From Balneolaceae bacterium (GTDB lineage: Bacteria > Bacteroidota > Rhodothermia > Balneolales > Balneolaceae): a stretch of DNA of 34,609 nt. Shown here in pieces: positions 26,298 through 34,609 of this stretch (within the stretch, counting starts at the first letter, position 1; every line of letters starts with the position of its first letter). The stretch spans positions 1-34,609 of the forward strand of contig REDS01000186.1 of NCBI GenBank assembly GCA_007693395.1, written 5' to 3'. Position numbers and translations under genes: made by a program. The notes beneath the pieces are model-generated. The model made no database searches. It saw only the letters and a list, made by a program, of their open reading frames with translations, and was not told the origin of the DNA.

Positions 26298-27497
26298 TTA
26301 TTGATGGTAATGTTTGCTGAGAGAGTCACCCAGTTTGGGATCATTAACAGGTACAAGATTATGTTTTCTCAGTCTCTGGAAGAAAAGCCCCATGAAAATT
26401 CCGCCAAGGCCAATAAATGTTGCAATATCGATCCAGCTTAATGCTACGCCACTATGGCTAAACACAGGCATCACAATCCAGTGCATTTCAACAATGTGCA
26501 TCACAATTACCATTACAGAGGTAATAACAAGCAATTTGTCGTTATGCTTAGTATCTCTGTTAAGAAGTAAAACAAATGGTACGATGAAACGGAAAATTAG
26601 CAGAGAATAGGTAACAATAGACCAGCTTCCTTCAAGCCTGTGGTAGAACCAGAGAGTCTCTTCAGGGATATTTGCGTAATAAATAAGCAGAAACTGGCTG
26701 AAGGCTATGTATGCATAAAATACGGTGAAGCCAAAGAACCACGCTCCAAGATCGTATATGTGCGCTTTACTGACTGTGTTTTCAAGAATTCCTTTTTTTC
26801 TGAACCAGAAAACGAGCAAAATGAGAATAGGGAAAAGTACCTGGAAGCTCATTGCAAAGAAATAAACACCAAACATAGTAGAGAACCAGTGCGCATCGAG
26901 CGACATTAACCAGTCAAAACTTGCAAATGCTACGGTTAATGAGAAAATAAGAATGCCGGGTGCACTAAGTTTTTGTAATATTTTAGTGAGGCCCCAGTCA
27001 TTGGTTTCGTCCATTTCAACTGAAACTTTATGCAAACGGTAACCCAGGTAACCCCAAATGGCGAAATAGATAAACTGACGAATAATGAAGAATGGTGTAT
27101 TTAGATAGGGTACTTTACCCAGCATTATCGGGTCGTTTGCAACATATTCAGTGTTAGTCCATGTATAGAGACTGCTCATTCCGAGAATTACAGGAATCAT
27201 GAAAATAGCCCAGATACCAATATTTGCCATGAATGCTTCAGGAATTCTTCGGATAACGGTTCCCCATGATGATTTTGTTACGTGATGAATCATTACCAAA
27301 ATCATAGAGGCTAATGCAATACTTGTAAAAAACGCAAAGCTTGTTAAGTAAGAAAAGAAAAACTGTTCTGAGTTGAGAAAATAACCCACAAGGCTGGCTA
27401 TTAAGCCAACTGCACCAAAACCATAAAATGTTTTAGCAACATCAAGGTTTGATGGAAATTGAACAGAATCAGTTAGTTTTGGACTTGTTGAAGCCAT
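26298..27497 (-). CDS. actF: Alternative complex III subunit ActF (membrane, NrfD-related)
   Basis: Second large membrane subunit of ACIII, a quinol:cytochrome c/oxidase oxidoreductase, without cofactors but probably contributing to quinol binding or proton handling. The 399 residues include about ten transmembrane helices, with Trp/His-rich loops such as DAHWFSTMFGVYFF and EMHWIVMP. The identity is supported by length, helix number and position after actE. Spacing to actE is 24 bp. Confidence 0.92.
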   Translation of the reverse strand: MASTSPKLTDSVQFPSNLDVAKTFYGFGAVGLIASLVGYFLNSEQFFFSYLTSFAFFTSIALASMILVMIHHVTKSSWGTVIRRIPEAFMANIGIWAIFMIPVILGMSSLYTWTNTEYVANDPIMLGKVPYLNTPFFIIRQFIYFAIWGYLGYRLHKVSVEMDETNDWGLTKILQKLSAPGILIFSLTVAFASFDWLMSLDAHWFSTMFGVYFFAMSFQVLFPILILLVFWFRKKGILENTVSKAHIYDLGAWFFGFTVFYAYIAFSQFLLIYYANIPEETLWFYHRLEGSWSIVTYSLLIFRFIVPFVLLLNRDTKHNDKLLVITSVMVIVMHIVEMHWIVMPVFSHSGVALSWIDIATFIGLGGIFMGLFFQRLRKHNLVPVNDPKLGDSLSKHYHQ

Positions 27498-27521
27498 GTA
27501 ATTACCTTTATTTCTCGAATT

Positions 27522-28502
27522 TTATTCGTCTGCTAATGATCTGATAAATTCAACCAGAGATTTTAGTTCACTTTCACTTAGATGTGTATAGGGCACCATT
27601 ACATTATCGTAACCAACAGTAATTCGTGCACCCGGCTCAACGATGGACTCTATAAGATACTCTTCGTCTGCAATTGCAGATGTTCCATCAGTAAATTGCC
27701 TTTCAGAACCGTATAGGCCTAAAAATGTTGGGCCTACTCCATCTCTACCGTCTAATGAGTGGCAGGCTTGGCAGGCATTTTGTATATATAGCCTTTCACC
27801 TCTTTCAACAGATACCTCTTCACCGGCACCTGCAGCCCTTGCTGCAGCCAGTGCTTCAAGGCGTAGTTGCTCTTCTTCGTAGAGATTTCTCAGTTCAGCC
27901 AGATCAACTTCATAACGTTCCATCTCTGTTTCACGAACATTTTGACTTGCCTGCAGTGCTCTTACGTATGCAACAATTGCCCATCGATCTTCCACATTTA
28001 TCTGTGTGGCATAACCCGGCATATTCCGGATACCATTGGCAATAGCATCGTAGATTTCACCATCCGGCATGTTGCGGCTATTGTCACTGTGAAATGTTGG
28101 TGCCGGTACATAACCGTATCCACCTGTCATGATTATACCCTGCCCGTCACCTGTACCACCATGGCACATTTGGCAGAAAACGTCATAACGCTCACGCCCT
28201 CGGTTCAGAAACTCACGGGTAAGTTCAAACGGAATTTCATTTACGAATTCTCCAGTATCATCTAATCCTGCAAAAAGTACAGTGTCGTGCTGAAGGTTAC
28301 CACGTGCAATGGTGCCTTCAACAGGCATTCTCATGGCCATGCCATCTTCAAAGAATGGATTTTCCTGCTGAGCATTAAATCGCTCCTGGAAATTCATATT
28401 AAAATGAAGCCTGATGGGTGGATCTTCAGACTTTTGCCCCCTGCATGACATCATTACAACAGAAACAAGAAGTAACGCTAAAAGTTTTAAGGCCAATTTC
28501 AT
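27522..28502 (-). CDS. actE: Alternative complex III cytochrome c subunit ActE, two haem sites
   Basis: A lipid-anchored cytochrome c of ACIII that passes electrons towards the oxidase. The signal ends in VVMMSC (lipid Cys20). The first haem c site is C110-QM-C113-H114 in the domain typical of ActE. A second C244-QA-C247-H248 domain at the C-terminus closely matches the haem domain of CoxB in this operon (shared GPTF-GL and Y-RES/IES-I-EP-ARI patterns). ActE of Rhodothermus marinus is described as monohaem, so the extra domain suggests a wired link between ACIII and the caa3 oxidase. The sequence between the two sites (about 190-235) is helical and charged, like a flexible tether. Confidence 0.9.
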   Translation of the reverse strand: MKLALKLLALLLVSVVMMSCRGQKSEDPPIRLHFNMNFQERFNAQQENPFFEDGMAMRMPVEGTIARGNLQHDTVLFAGLDDTGEFVNEIPFELTREFLNRGRERYDVFCQMCHGGTGDGQGIIMTGGYGYVPAPTFHSDNSRNMPDGEIYDAIANGIRNMPGYATQINVEDRWAIVAYVRALQASQNVRETEMERYEVDLAELRNLYEEEQLRLEALAAARAAGAGEEVSVERGERLYIQNACQACHSLDGRDGVGPTFLGLYGSERQFTDGTSAIADEEYLIESIVEPGARITVGYDNVMVPYTHLSESELKSLVEFIRSLADE

Positions 28503-28541
28503 ACGTTGAATCGATCTTGAGAAATTAAATGTGGCGATGAG

Positions 28542-29093
28542 TTACTCATCGAATACCTTTTCAATATTGGTTGCACCTGCTCCTTCAAGCAGCTTTATTA
28601 CTTTTTCATCATCAAACTGTGGATCTTCTGCTTCTATGCAAACAAAGTATCCATCGTCAGTTACTTTTTTGAAATTTTCTGAATTAAAAAGCGGATGGTT
28701 TAATTTTGGTAGCCCGTTCAGGAAAAACATTCCAAAAACCGCTCCAAATGCTGCCAGCAGTACGGTTAATTCAAAAATTACCGGTATCCAGGCCGGTATG
28801 TTCATTAATGGTTTACCACTTATGTTTAATGGATAGTCATAAACCATCATAAAATAGATCATGGCAAATGCACCGGTAAAGCCTGCAAGCCCGTGTACTA
28901 ACACAATCCAGCCGAGCTTTGATTTTTTCAGGCTCATTGCTTTATCCATTCCGTGTATAGGGAATGGACTGAACGTATCATAATTACGATACCCATTGTC
29001 ATTAATAAGTTTTGCACTGTCAAGCAAATGCTTCGGAGTTTTGAATTCGGCAAGTATACCGTAAAGTTTGCTATCTGAAGTTTCTTTTTTCAT
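28542..29093 (-). CDS. actD: Alternative complex III subunit ActD
   Basis: Small membrane subunit of ACIII without cofactors (DUF3341 type), 183 residues with two predicted transmembrane helices (about 62-82 and 100-122). It lies between actC and actE as in other ACIII operons. The frame can be read upstream to 29201, inside the end of actC, but the start at MKKETSDSKLYG (29093) matches the family N-terminus and leaves a normal 10-bp gap after the actC stop, so I use it. The sequence has the expected FPIHGMD segment. Confidence 0.9.
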   Translation of the reverse strand: MKKETSDSKLYGILAEFKTPKHLLDSAKLINDNGYRNYDTFSPFPIHGMDKAMSLKKSKLGWIVLVHGLAGFTGAFAMIYFMMVYDYPLNISGKPLMNIPAWIPVIFELTVLLAAFGAVFGMFFLNGLPKLNHPLFNSENFKKVTDDGYFVCIEAEDPQFDDEKVIKLLEGAGATNIEKVFDE

Positions 29094-29103
29094 AGAAAAA
29101 TAG

Positions 29104-30531
29104 TTAAACAGATTTACGTGTTGGTTCCGGTATTTCAACTTTTGGCGGGATATAGTTGCCATCGTCGTCGTAATTGTGTGGATCTGCCTGAGGCATAGCA
29201 CCTTTTAATTCAGCTATGGCTACCATTGGCAGGAATCTCAGGAACAGCAGGAATGATGAACCGAAAAGCCCAAATGTGCCAATGTAAGTAGCTACATCCC
29301 ATAAGGTTGGTGAGTAATACCCCCAGGAAGATGGCAAGAAGTCGGTTGATAGTGATGTAACCGTAATTACAAATCGTTCGAACCACATACCAATATTTAC
29401 AACAATTGAGATGAAGAAGGTAAAAGCTACGTTTCTTCTTAGTTTTTTAGACCAGAATACCTGCGGTGATATAACATTACAGGCAATCATTATCCAGAAT
29501 GCCCATGCATAAGGACCGGTTGCACGAATTATGAAAATGGCTTTTTCGTACTCAACACCACCATACCAGGCAATGAATATCTCCATCAAATAAGCGAAAC
29601 TAACCATTGAACCGGTTACGAGTATAATGATGTTCATCTTTTCAATGTGGTCAACCGTCATGATATCTTCAAGTCCATAGATCTTTCTAACAATAATCAT
29701 GAGTGTGAGTACCATTGCAAAACCTGAGAATACCGCACCGGCGACAAAGTACGGAGGAAAAATAGTGGTATGCCAACCCGGAATAATTGAAACAGCAAAG
29801 TCAAAAGAAACAATAGTGTGCACAGATAGTACGAGCGGGGTGGCAAGGCCTGCAAGTATCATATAAGACTTTTCGTAGTTCCACCAATGGCGGTTACTGC
29901 CTCTCCAGCCAAGTGCAAAAGTTCCGTAGAGAACTTGTCCAAGTTTGCTCTTAACTTTATCTCTTAATGTTGCGAGGTCAGGCACTAAACCTACGTACCA
30001 GAAAAGAAGTGATACGGTAAAGTAGGTGGAAACTGCAAATACATCCCAAAGAAGCGGGCTGTTAAAGTTGGGCCACATTCCCATAGAGTTGGGGAGGGGA
30101 AATACCCAATAGATTACCCATATACGCCCTACGTGAATCGCGGGAAATATCCCGGCACACATAACAGCAAAGATAGTCATTGCCTCTGCAAATCGGTTGA
30201 TTGCTGTTCGCCAGCCCTGCCGGAAGAGGAAGAGGATGGCAGAAATCAATGTACCTGCGTGGCCAATACCAACCCACCATACAAAGTTAATAATAGCCCA
30301 ACCCCAGCCTACGGGCTGATTTAAACCCCAGATGCCTGTTCCCTCCCAAAAGAGATATGCGATGGAAACCATCAAAACGAGTAACAGCAAATTTGATATA
30401 CCAAATAAAATATACCAGGCCATTGGCGTTGGCCTCATATTGATATCGGTAACCATTGCCGTGATATCTTTGAAATCGTGATTACCCTTTACAAGAGCGG
30501 GCTCCGGAACGTATTCGTACGTTTTACTCAT
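29104..30531 (-). CDS. actC: Alternative complex III subunit ActC (NrfD/PsrC family)
   Basis: Main integral membrane subunit of ACIII, expected to bind menaquinol. The 475 residues contain about ten transmembrane helices and conserved family segments such as the N-terminal [13 protein letters not shown], the [14 protein letters not shown] helix and a FVVGSVFSGFAM-like stretch (here [13 protein letters not shown]). The C-terminal tail is Pro-rich ([11 protein letters not shown]). It lies 33 bp after actB and 10 bp before actD. Confidence 0.95.
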   Translation of the reverse strand: MSKTYEYVPEPALVKGNHDFKDITAMVTDINMRPTPMAWYILFGISNLLLLVLMVSIAYLFWEGTGIWGLNQPVGWGWAIINFVWWVGIGHAGTLISAILFLFRQGWRTAINRFAEAMTIFAVMCAGIFPAIHVGRIWVIYWVFPLPNSMGMWPNFNSPLLWDVFAVSTYFTVSLLFWYVGLVPDLATLRDKVKSKLGQVLYGTFALGWRGSNRHWWNYEKSYMILAGLATPLVLSVHTIVSFDFAVSIIPGWHTTIFPPYFVAGAVFSGFAMVLTLMIIVRKIYGLEDIMTVDHIEKMNIIILVTGSMVSFAYLMEIFIAWYGGVEYEKAIFIIRATGPYAWAFWIMIACNVISPQVFWSKKLRRNVAFTFFISIVVNIGMWFERFVITVTSLSTDFLPSSWGYYSPTLWDVATYIGTFGLFGSSFLLFLRFLPMVAIAELKGAMPQADPHNYDDDGNYIPPKVEIPEPTRKSV

Positions 30532-30564
30532 GTTCAGTCTGTTGCGATTAAATATCCTTTTGAA

Positions 30565-33500
30565 TTATGTTAATTCAGGGTTTTTGTTAGTTAGTCTGGC
30601 CAGATATGAAGTTCTTGGACGAACATTCATCTCTTCAAGCATTACATAATTTCTGTCGTTTCTCTTCTTGATGGATACTTCACTGTTTTCGTCAGTGAGG
30701 TCGCCAAAGGAGATAGCATTGGCAGGGCAGGCCTGCTGGCATGCAGTTTTAACGGCACCATCTTCCGGTTTTCTTGAACCTGTGGCCAGTTTCGCTTTGA
30801 TTTTACCGCGATTTACTCTCTGAACGCAGTAGGTGCACTTCTCAATAACACCCCGGAAGCGGATAGTTACCTGCGGGTTCATCGCCATTTGGATGATTTC
30901 GGGATCATCGCCAGTGGTCAAATACTCTTTGGTGTAGTTAAAGAAGTTGAATCTTCTAACCTTAAACGGGCAGTTATTGGCGCAGTATCGGGTTCCAATA
31001 CATTGATTATATGTCATCTGATTGATGCCATCCTCACTGTGCGTGGTAGCAGCAACAGGACAAACCTGCTCGCAAGGTGCAAGCTCACAATGCATACAAG
31101 GTACTGGTTGGTGATATGCAGTTGGATTGTCAACATCTCCTTCGTAGTATCGGTCGGTTCTGATCCAATGCATAGCTCTTCTGCGCCCAACTTCGCGCTT
31201 ACCTATCACCGGAATATTATTCTCTGCCTGACAGGCAATTGTACAAACACCACAGCCAAAGCAGGAGTTGAGGTCAATTGTCATACCCCATTGTGGCTGA
31301 TGATCGGGCCCGCGTTGTTCAGTAAAGAGTGAAACCGGCCCCTCATGTGCAGTACCGCGTGTTTCTGCTTCTTTTATGCCGGGTACTTCAAATCCGTGGA
31401 AACTTTCGAAGGTTGCGAAATCAGGATTTTCTTTATATTCACCAAGTGTCGCAGTTCGAATCATATCACGCCCTTCAAGCGTATGGTGATCCTGAACACA
31501 TGCAACTTCGTAGGTTGTGCCTGTTGGCTCTACAGATGCAGCCTGAACAAGCATATTTTCTGTTGTTCTAAGCGGGTATGTATCAACGCCAACTCCATCA
31601 GCAACACGGCCAATATTTTCGCGGCCATAACCAACGGTAAGTGTAATAGAGTCGTCTGCATGCCCCGGTTCAACCCAGGCGCCTATTTCAATGGTAGTGT
31701 CACCTGCAGAGATTCGCACTTTGGGTACATCATTGTTTCTAAAGCTTCTTCGAGGGTTAATACCGATCTTTTCGGCTGTTGCAGCGCTCATTAGAGCTAC
31801 ATTATCCCACGTAATTTTGGTCATTGGCTCTGGCAATTCCTGAAGCCAGCCATTGTTGGCAAACCGGCCATCGAAAAGGCGTACATCCGGTTTAATTGCA
31901 ATTTCAATTCCGTCAATCCCTTGCGCCGAGAGGGCATTTTCAATAGATGAGGCGAAATTTCCTGAGAGGCCAACATTTTCTGTGCTAAAGCCGCTATCTT
32001 CATAAAGGCCGTCGTGCAGTATTTCTTCCCATCGGCGGTTAAAATCTGATGTGATTACCGATCTCCATGTTTCCTGAACCAATTCATGGCCTGAACTCTC
32101 TTCGCCGGTGAGGAGGGTATGTATAAACTCAATTGAACTTAATCCGTTAAAAAGCGGAAGAATTTGCGGCTGAATAATAGAACGGTGCCCTGTGAAAGAC
32201 AATCCATCACCCCAGGCTTCGAGGTAATGCGCACTGTTTACATGCCAATTACAAACCCGAGAGGTTTCATCGTAATGACTGGAAAGATGGATAGATGTCT
32301 CCACATTACCAAGTGCCTGAGCAAGATCAAGATCAGCAGGAGCATTGTAAGCAATGTTACCGCCAACAAGCACAACTGTATCATAAGCACCTGCTTTTAA
32401 TTCGGTTATTGCATTAATAAATGCTTCATCTTCGTTTCTGTTTTCACGGTAAGGAAGTGCATGGTAGGTAACGGTGTTACCACTGTTACCCAGTGCAAGG
32501 TTCATTGCTGCAACAGCTGCATGTGTTTCGGCTGAGTGCTCAGCGCCGGCTGTGATAATGGACTGGCCCTGCGAGGTGATTAGTTCATCAGCGAGTTTGG
32601 CAATCCAGTCGTGATTTGAAAATTCGTTAGATACAGCACTAAAAGCATTCAACCCACTAACCGCCTCAGAAAGTTTTGCAGCGAGGGCAAACGTAAATGG
32701 TGCTATTTGCGATGTTTTTAACCTCAGGCGATGATCGGCATAAGAACCTGTATTGGTAAATGCGTTTTCGATGCTGTAAATGCGCGACATCGTATCTTCG
32801 GTAGAGTCCACTTTTCGCCGGGCAGTTACTTTAAGGGCATTTTCAACACTGTTTTTGCCGGATTGCGGATTCATAAAATCATCGTCAAGTGCAACAACTA
32901 CATCAGCCCTGTCATAATGATTTACAGTTCTCAGCCTCTGTCCGAAGGCCATTTGTGTGCCTTCAATTGCATTATTTTCTGAGAATGCCTCAAAGGTTAC
33001 CCATTCAGCATTGGGGAATGTATCCAGAATATCCCCTTTAATTCGATGGTAAGTGGGTGAAGATGTGGCTTCATCAATGAAAAGTACTCTTCTGGAAGTA
33101 TCAGAAAAATGCTCTTGCGCGAAGGCGTAGAAATCTTCTTTTGATACTTTTTCACCATTTTGGCGCGGTGAGCGTGACCTGTCAGGATCATACATTTCCA
33201 GCATGCTTGCCTGGTGATAAATATTTGTGCGTCCGCCGCTTGCGGGGTGATCAGGGTTTCCTTCTACTTTTGATGGCCGACCTTCATTATTGGTGATGAG
33301 AAGGCCTGTTACACTATCCTGAAATGGCATGCTGGTGGCGTAGAAAAGCGGCTCACCAAGAATCATGTTTTCTGGCTGGCGTGAATAGGGAAGAATTTTT
33401 TGTACAGGTTTACGGCAGGATGCAAATCCGGCAAGTGCAATAGATGCACCCATTACACGGAGAAAGCTTCTGCGCGATACCTGATCGGTCAGTTCTGTAG

Positions 33501-33603
33501 CATTTTCCGGAAATTCGCGCTCAGCATAGTTTTTATACTCTTCATTTTGAGCGAGCTCATTTAAGCTTTTCCAGTAAGTAGTTTGATTCGACTGATCACT
33601 CAT
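30565..33603 (-). CDS. actB: Alternative complex III subunit ActB (TAT-exported iron-sulfur protein)
   Basis: The large extracytoplasmic ACIII subunit that links the quinol site to haems. The 1012-residue chain has a twin-arginine signal, S43-R44-R45-S-F-L-R, followed by a hydrophobic stretch ending GFASC, consistent with TAT export and a lipid Cys. The first 700 residues correspond to a molybdopterin-oxidoreductase-like fold that in ACIII carries no molybdenum. The C-terminal ferredoxin domain (about 770-990) has four cysteine clusters: C781-FGCGVCTIAC, CMHCELAPCEQVC, CIGTRYCANNC, and CTYC with CQQAC, enough for three or four Fe-S clusters. It is encoded directly after actA, 61 bp downstream. 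Confidence 0.96.
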   Translation of the reverse strand: MSDQSNQTTYWKSLNELAQNEEYKNYAEREFPENATELTDQVSRRSFLRVMGASIALAGFASCRKPVQKILPYSRQPENMILGEPLFYATSMPFQDSVTGLLITNNEGRPSKVEGNPDHPASGGRTNIYHQASMLEMYDPDRSRSPRQNGEKVSKEDFYAFAQEHFSDTSRRVLFIDEATSSPTYHRIKGDILDTFPNAEWVTFEAFSENNAIEGTQMAFGQRLRTVNHYDRADVVVALDDDFMNPQSGKNSVENALKVTARRKVDSTEDTMSRIYSIENAFTNTGSYADHRLRLKTSQIAPFTFALAAKLSEAVSGLNAFSAVSNEFSNHDWIAKLADELITSQGQSIITAGAEHSAETHAAVAAMNLALGNSGNTVTYHALPYRENRNEDEAFINAITELKAGAYDTVVLVGGNIAYNAPADLDLAQALGNVETSIHLSSHYDETSRVCNWHVNSAHYLEAWGDGLSFTGHRSIIQPQILPLFNGLSSIEFIHTLLTGEESSGHELVQETWRSVITSDFNRRWEEILHDGLYEDSGFSTENVGLSGNFASSIENALSAQGIDGIEIAIKPDVRLFDGRFANNGWLQELPEPMTKITWDNVALMSAATAEKIGINPRRSFRNNDVPKVRISAGDTTIEIGAWVEPGHADDSITLTVGYGRENIGRVADGVGVDTYPLRTTENMLVQAASVEPTGTTYEVACVQDHHTLEGRDMIRTATLGEYKENPDFATFESFHGFEVPGIKEAETRGTAHEGPVSLFTEQRGPDHQPQWGMTIDLNSCFGCGVCTIACQAENNIPVIGKREVGRRRAMHWIRTDRYYEGDVDNPTAYHQPVPCMHCELAPCEQVCPVAATTHSEDGINQMTYNQCIGTRYCANNCPFKVRRFNFFNYTKEYLTTGDDPEIIQMAMNPQVTIRFRGVIEKCTYCVQRVNRGKIKAKLATGSRKPEDGAVKTACQQACPANAISFGDLTDENSEVSIKKRNDRNYVMLEEMNVRPRTSYLARLTNKNPELT

Positions 33604-33664
33604 TTCTTAGAGGTTATTTTGTTTTAAACTCGTGTTTGTGCAGACATTTGCACAGTTAGGATAT

Positions 33665-34309
33665 TTAATGGTGGCAGCTCTGGCAGTAAGTGGGAGCATT
33701 AATATTGTGCTTAGCAACAAGCTCTCGTCCCAGTTCAAGCTGATTTTCTGCAACATATCCCATCGTAGTAATTTCTGAAACCGGCCTTACATGTTTTTCC
33801 GGTTCTCTGTGGCAATCGATGCACCATCCCATGCTTAGCGGCATTGCCTGGTACACAACTTCCATACGGTCTACCCGGCCGTGGCAAGATTCGCACCCAA
33901 CGCCAACATTTACGTGTGCCGCATGGTTAAAGTAGGCGTAATCAGGCAGCATGTGCACTTTTACCCATTCAATTGGCAAGCCTGTTTCCCAGCTTTCGCG
34001 TACAAGAGCGAGGTCTTCACTGTCTGTTTTAATCTGGCTGTGGCAGTTCATACAGGTCTGTGTAGCAGGGATATTGGCATATTTCGATTCTGTAACCTGA
34101 GTGTGGCAGTATTGGCAATCCATACCGAGCTGGCTAACATGCACTTTGTGGCTGAAAGGAACAGGCTGTTCCGGTGCATAACCAACATCAAGAAATTCCG
34201 GGGAACCGAAATACCAAAAAGCAAAAACAATGGCATTTAAAAATATGATAGAACCAACAAGTATTCGGCGTGGAGCTTCATTTGTCCACTTTGGAAAAAT
34301 CTGAGCCAT
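33665..34309 (-). CDS. actA: Alternative complex III pentahaem cytochrome c subunit ActA
   Basis: Multihaem cytochrome c of ACIII, anchored by a single N-terminal helix (about 16-36) that also works as an uncleaved export signal. The 214 residues contain five C-x2-C-H sites: CQYCH, CMNCH, CESCH, CIDCH and, at the C-terminus, CQSCH. Additional His residues (FSHKVH, FNHAAHV) probably act as distal ligands. Five haems match ActA of Rhodothermus marinus. It is first in the operon, and the 300 bp upstream should hold the operon promoter. Confidence 0.95.
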   Translation of the reverse strand: MAQIFPKWTNEAPRRILVGSIIFLNAIVFAFWYFGSPEFLDVGYAPEQPVPFSHKVHVSQLGMDCQYCHTQVTESKYANIPATQTCMNCHSQIKTDSEDLALVRESWETGLPIEWVKVHMLPDYAYFNHAAHVNVGVGCESCHGRVDRMEVVYQAMPLSMGWCIDCHREPEKHVRPVSEITTMGYVAENQLELGRELVAKHNINAPTYCQSCHH

Positions 34310-34432
34310 AAAAAATATCTTTTACCAATTAAAATGCTGATAGACGGCTTTTAGCCCGAAAAGGTACCGAATTAAGTAATATACATACAGTACAAAATCA
34401 CCAATCAGCAATATTTAAAACGATTCTAAATT

Positions 34433-34451
34433 GCAGGTAGCTGCTACCTGC
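34433..34451. promoter_or_regulatory. Perfect palindrome upstream of actA
   Basis: GCAGGTAG (34433-34440), CTG, CTACCTGC (34444-34451): a perfect 8-bp dyad with a 3-nt centre. It is about 124 bp upstream of the actA start and no T-run follows on either strand, so it is more like an operator than a terminator. Confidence 0.45.
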
Positions 34452-34557
34452 TGGGCGAATTTAATTCTAATTAAGATAGGGCAGAGTTTAGATAATTGCT
34501 TGAAAAAGGGGTCGAAAATTTTTCCGAATGAATGGAGCTAAGAATAGGTTAAAATCA

Positions 34558-34609
34558 GTAGTGTCCGGTTAAATTTTGCTTTAGTCAAGTTAACGAACCA
34601 TTTGGATAT
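34558..34609. mobile_element. Possible insertion-sequence end at the window edge
   Basis: The stretch AGTGTCCGGTTAAATTTTG (from about 34559) resembles terminal inverted repeats of some DDE-type insertion sequences as I remember them. No transposase frame is visible in the remaining 50 bp, so this is only a hint. Confidence 0.15.

Larger units (their letters stand above)
34310..34609. other. Upstream region of the act-cox operon, no gene
   Basis: No supported coding frame. The region should hold the operon promoter, but I found no clear -33 TTTG/-7 TAnnTTTG pair on the minus strand. It contains the palindrome at 34433-34451 and an odd sequence at the right edge (see the next two entries). Confidence 0.6.

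Noticed and set aside
29094-29201. Longer actD start inside actC
   Set aside because: It would overlap the actC end by 98 bp and add a basic tail not typical of ActD; the start at 29093 fits better.
31345-31794. 149-codon plus-strand frame
   Set aside because: Antisense to actB; Cys-rich only because it mirrors the actB codons, no recognisable family.

Overview
The window looks like chromosome of a marine or halophilic member of the Balneolota/Rhodothermota part of the Bacteroidota-related bacteria. This placement is an inference. It rests on an alternative complex III (actABCDEF) feeding a caa3-type oxidase of the Rhodothermus type, on Bacteroidota-style lipoproteins with acidic residues just after the lipid Cys, on the lack of clear Shine-Dalgarno sequences, and on moderate GC. 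No RNA genes, CRISPR array or intact insertion sequence were seen.

Region 1 (1-12403, plus strand) is a beta-1,3-glucan (laminarin-type) utilisation locus. In order it holds the 3' part of a secreted protein with tandem carbohydrate-binding-like modules, a GH16 laminarinase lipoprotein, a large GH149-like beta-1,3-glucan phosphorylase, a GH17 lipoprotein, a sugar:cation symporter (GPH/MFS type) fused at its C-terminus to a GH17 domain, a Trp-rich lipoprotein, a terminator, and two cytosolic GH17 enzymes with overlapping genes. The implied route is surface binding and endo-cleavage by GH16 and GH17, import of beta-1,3-oligosaccharides through the symporter, trimming or transglycosylation by cytosolic GH17 modules (one tethered to the transporter), and energy-saving phosphorolysis to glucose 1-phosphate. 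The transporter-GH17 fusion, and the use of two GH17 types in several cell locations, are the most interesting parts of the window.

Region 2 (12405-21136, minus strand) is a looser run of genes: a family-4-like uracil-DNA glycosylase that lacks the usual Fe-S cysteines, a serine beta-lactamase-fold hydrolase, an M28 metallopeptidase, a very large membrane protein with a Gln-rich coiled coil (DUF4175-like), and a metallo-beta-lactamase-fold hydrolase. A 380-bp gap at 14745-15124 holds a terminator-like nested hairpin and a palindromic repeat.

Region 3 (21234-34309, minus strand) is one tight respiratory operon: actA-actB-actC-actD-actE-actF, a small membrane protein with an N-terminal helix-turn-helix, sco, coxB (CuA plus haem c), coxA, coxC and coxD, ended by a strong intrinsic terminator at 21171-21211. 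It would carry electrons from menaquinol through ACIII and haem c domains to oxygen. ActE carries a second haem c domain closely resembling the one on CoxB. The 300 bp upstream of actA (34310-34609) hold no gene but contain a perfect palindrome and, at the window edge, a sequence that might be an insertion-sequence end.
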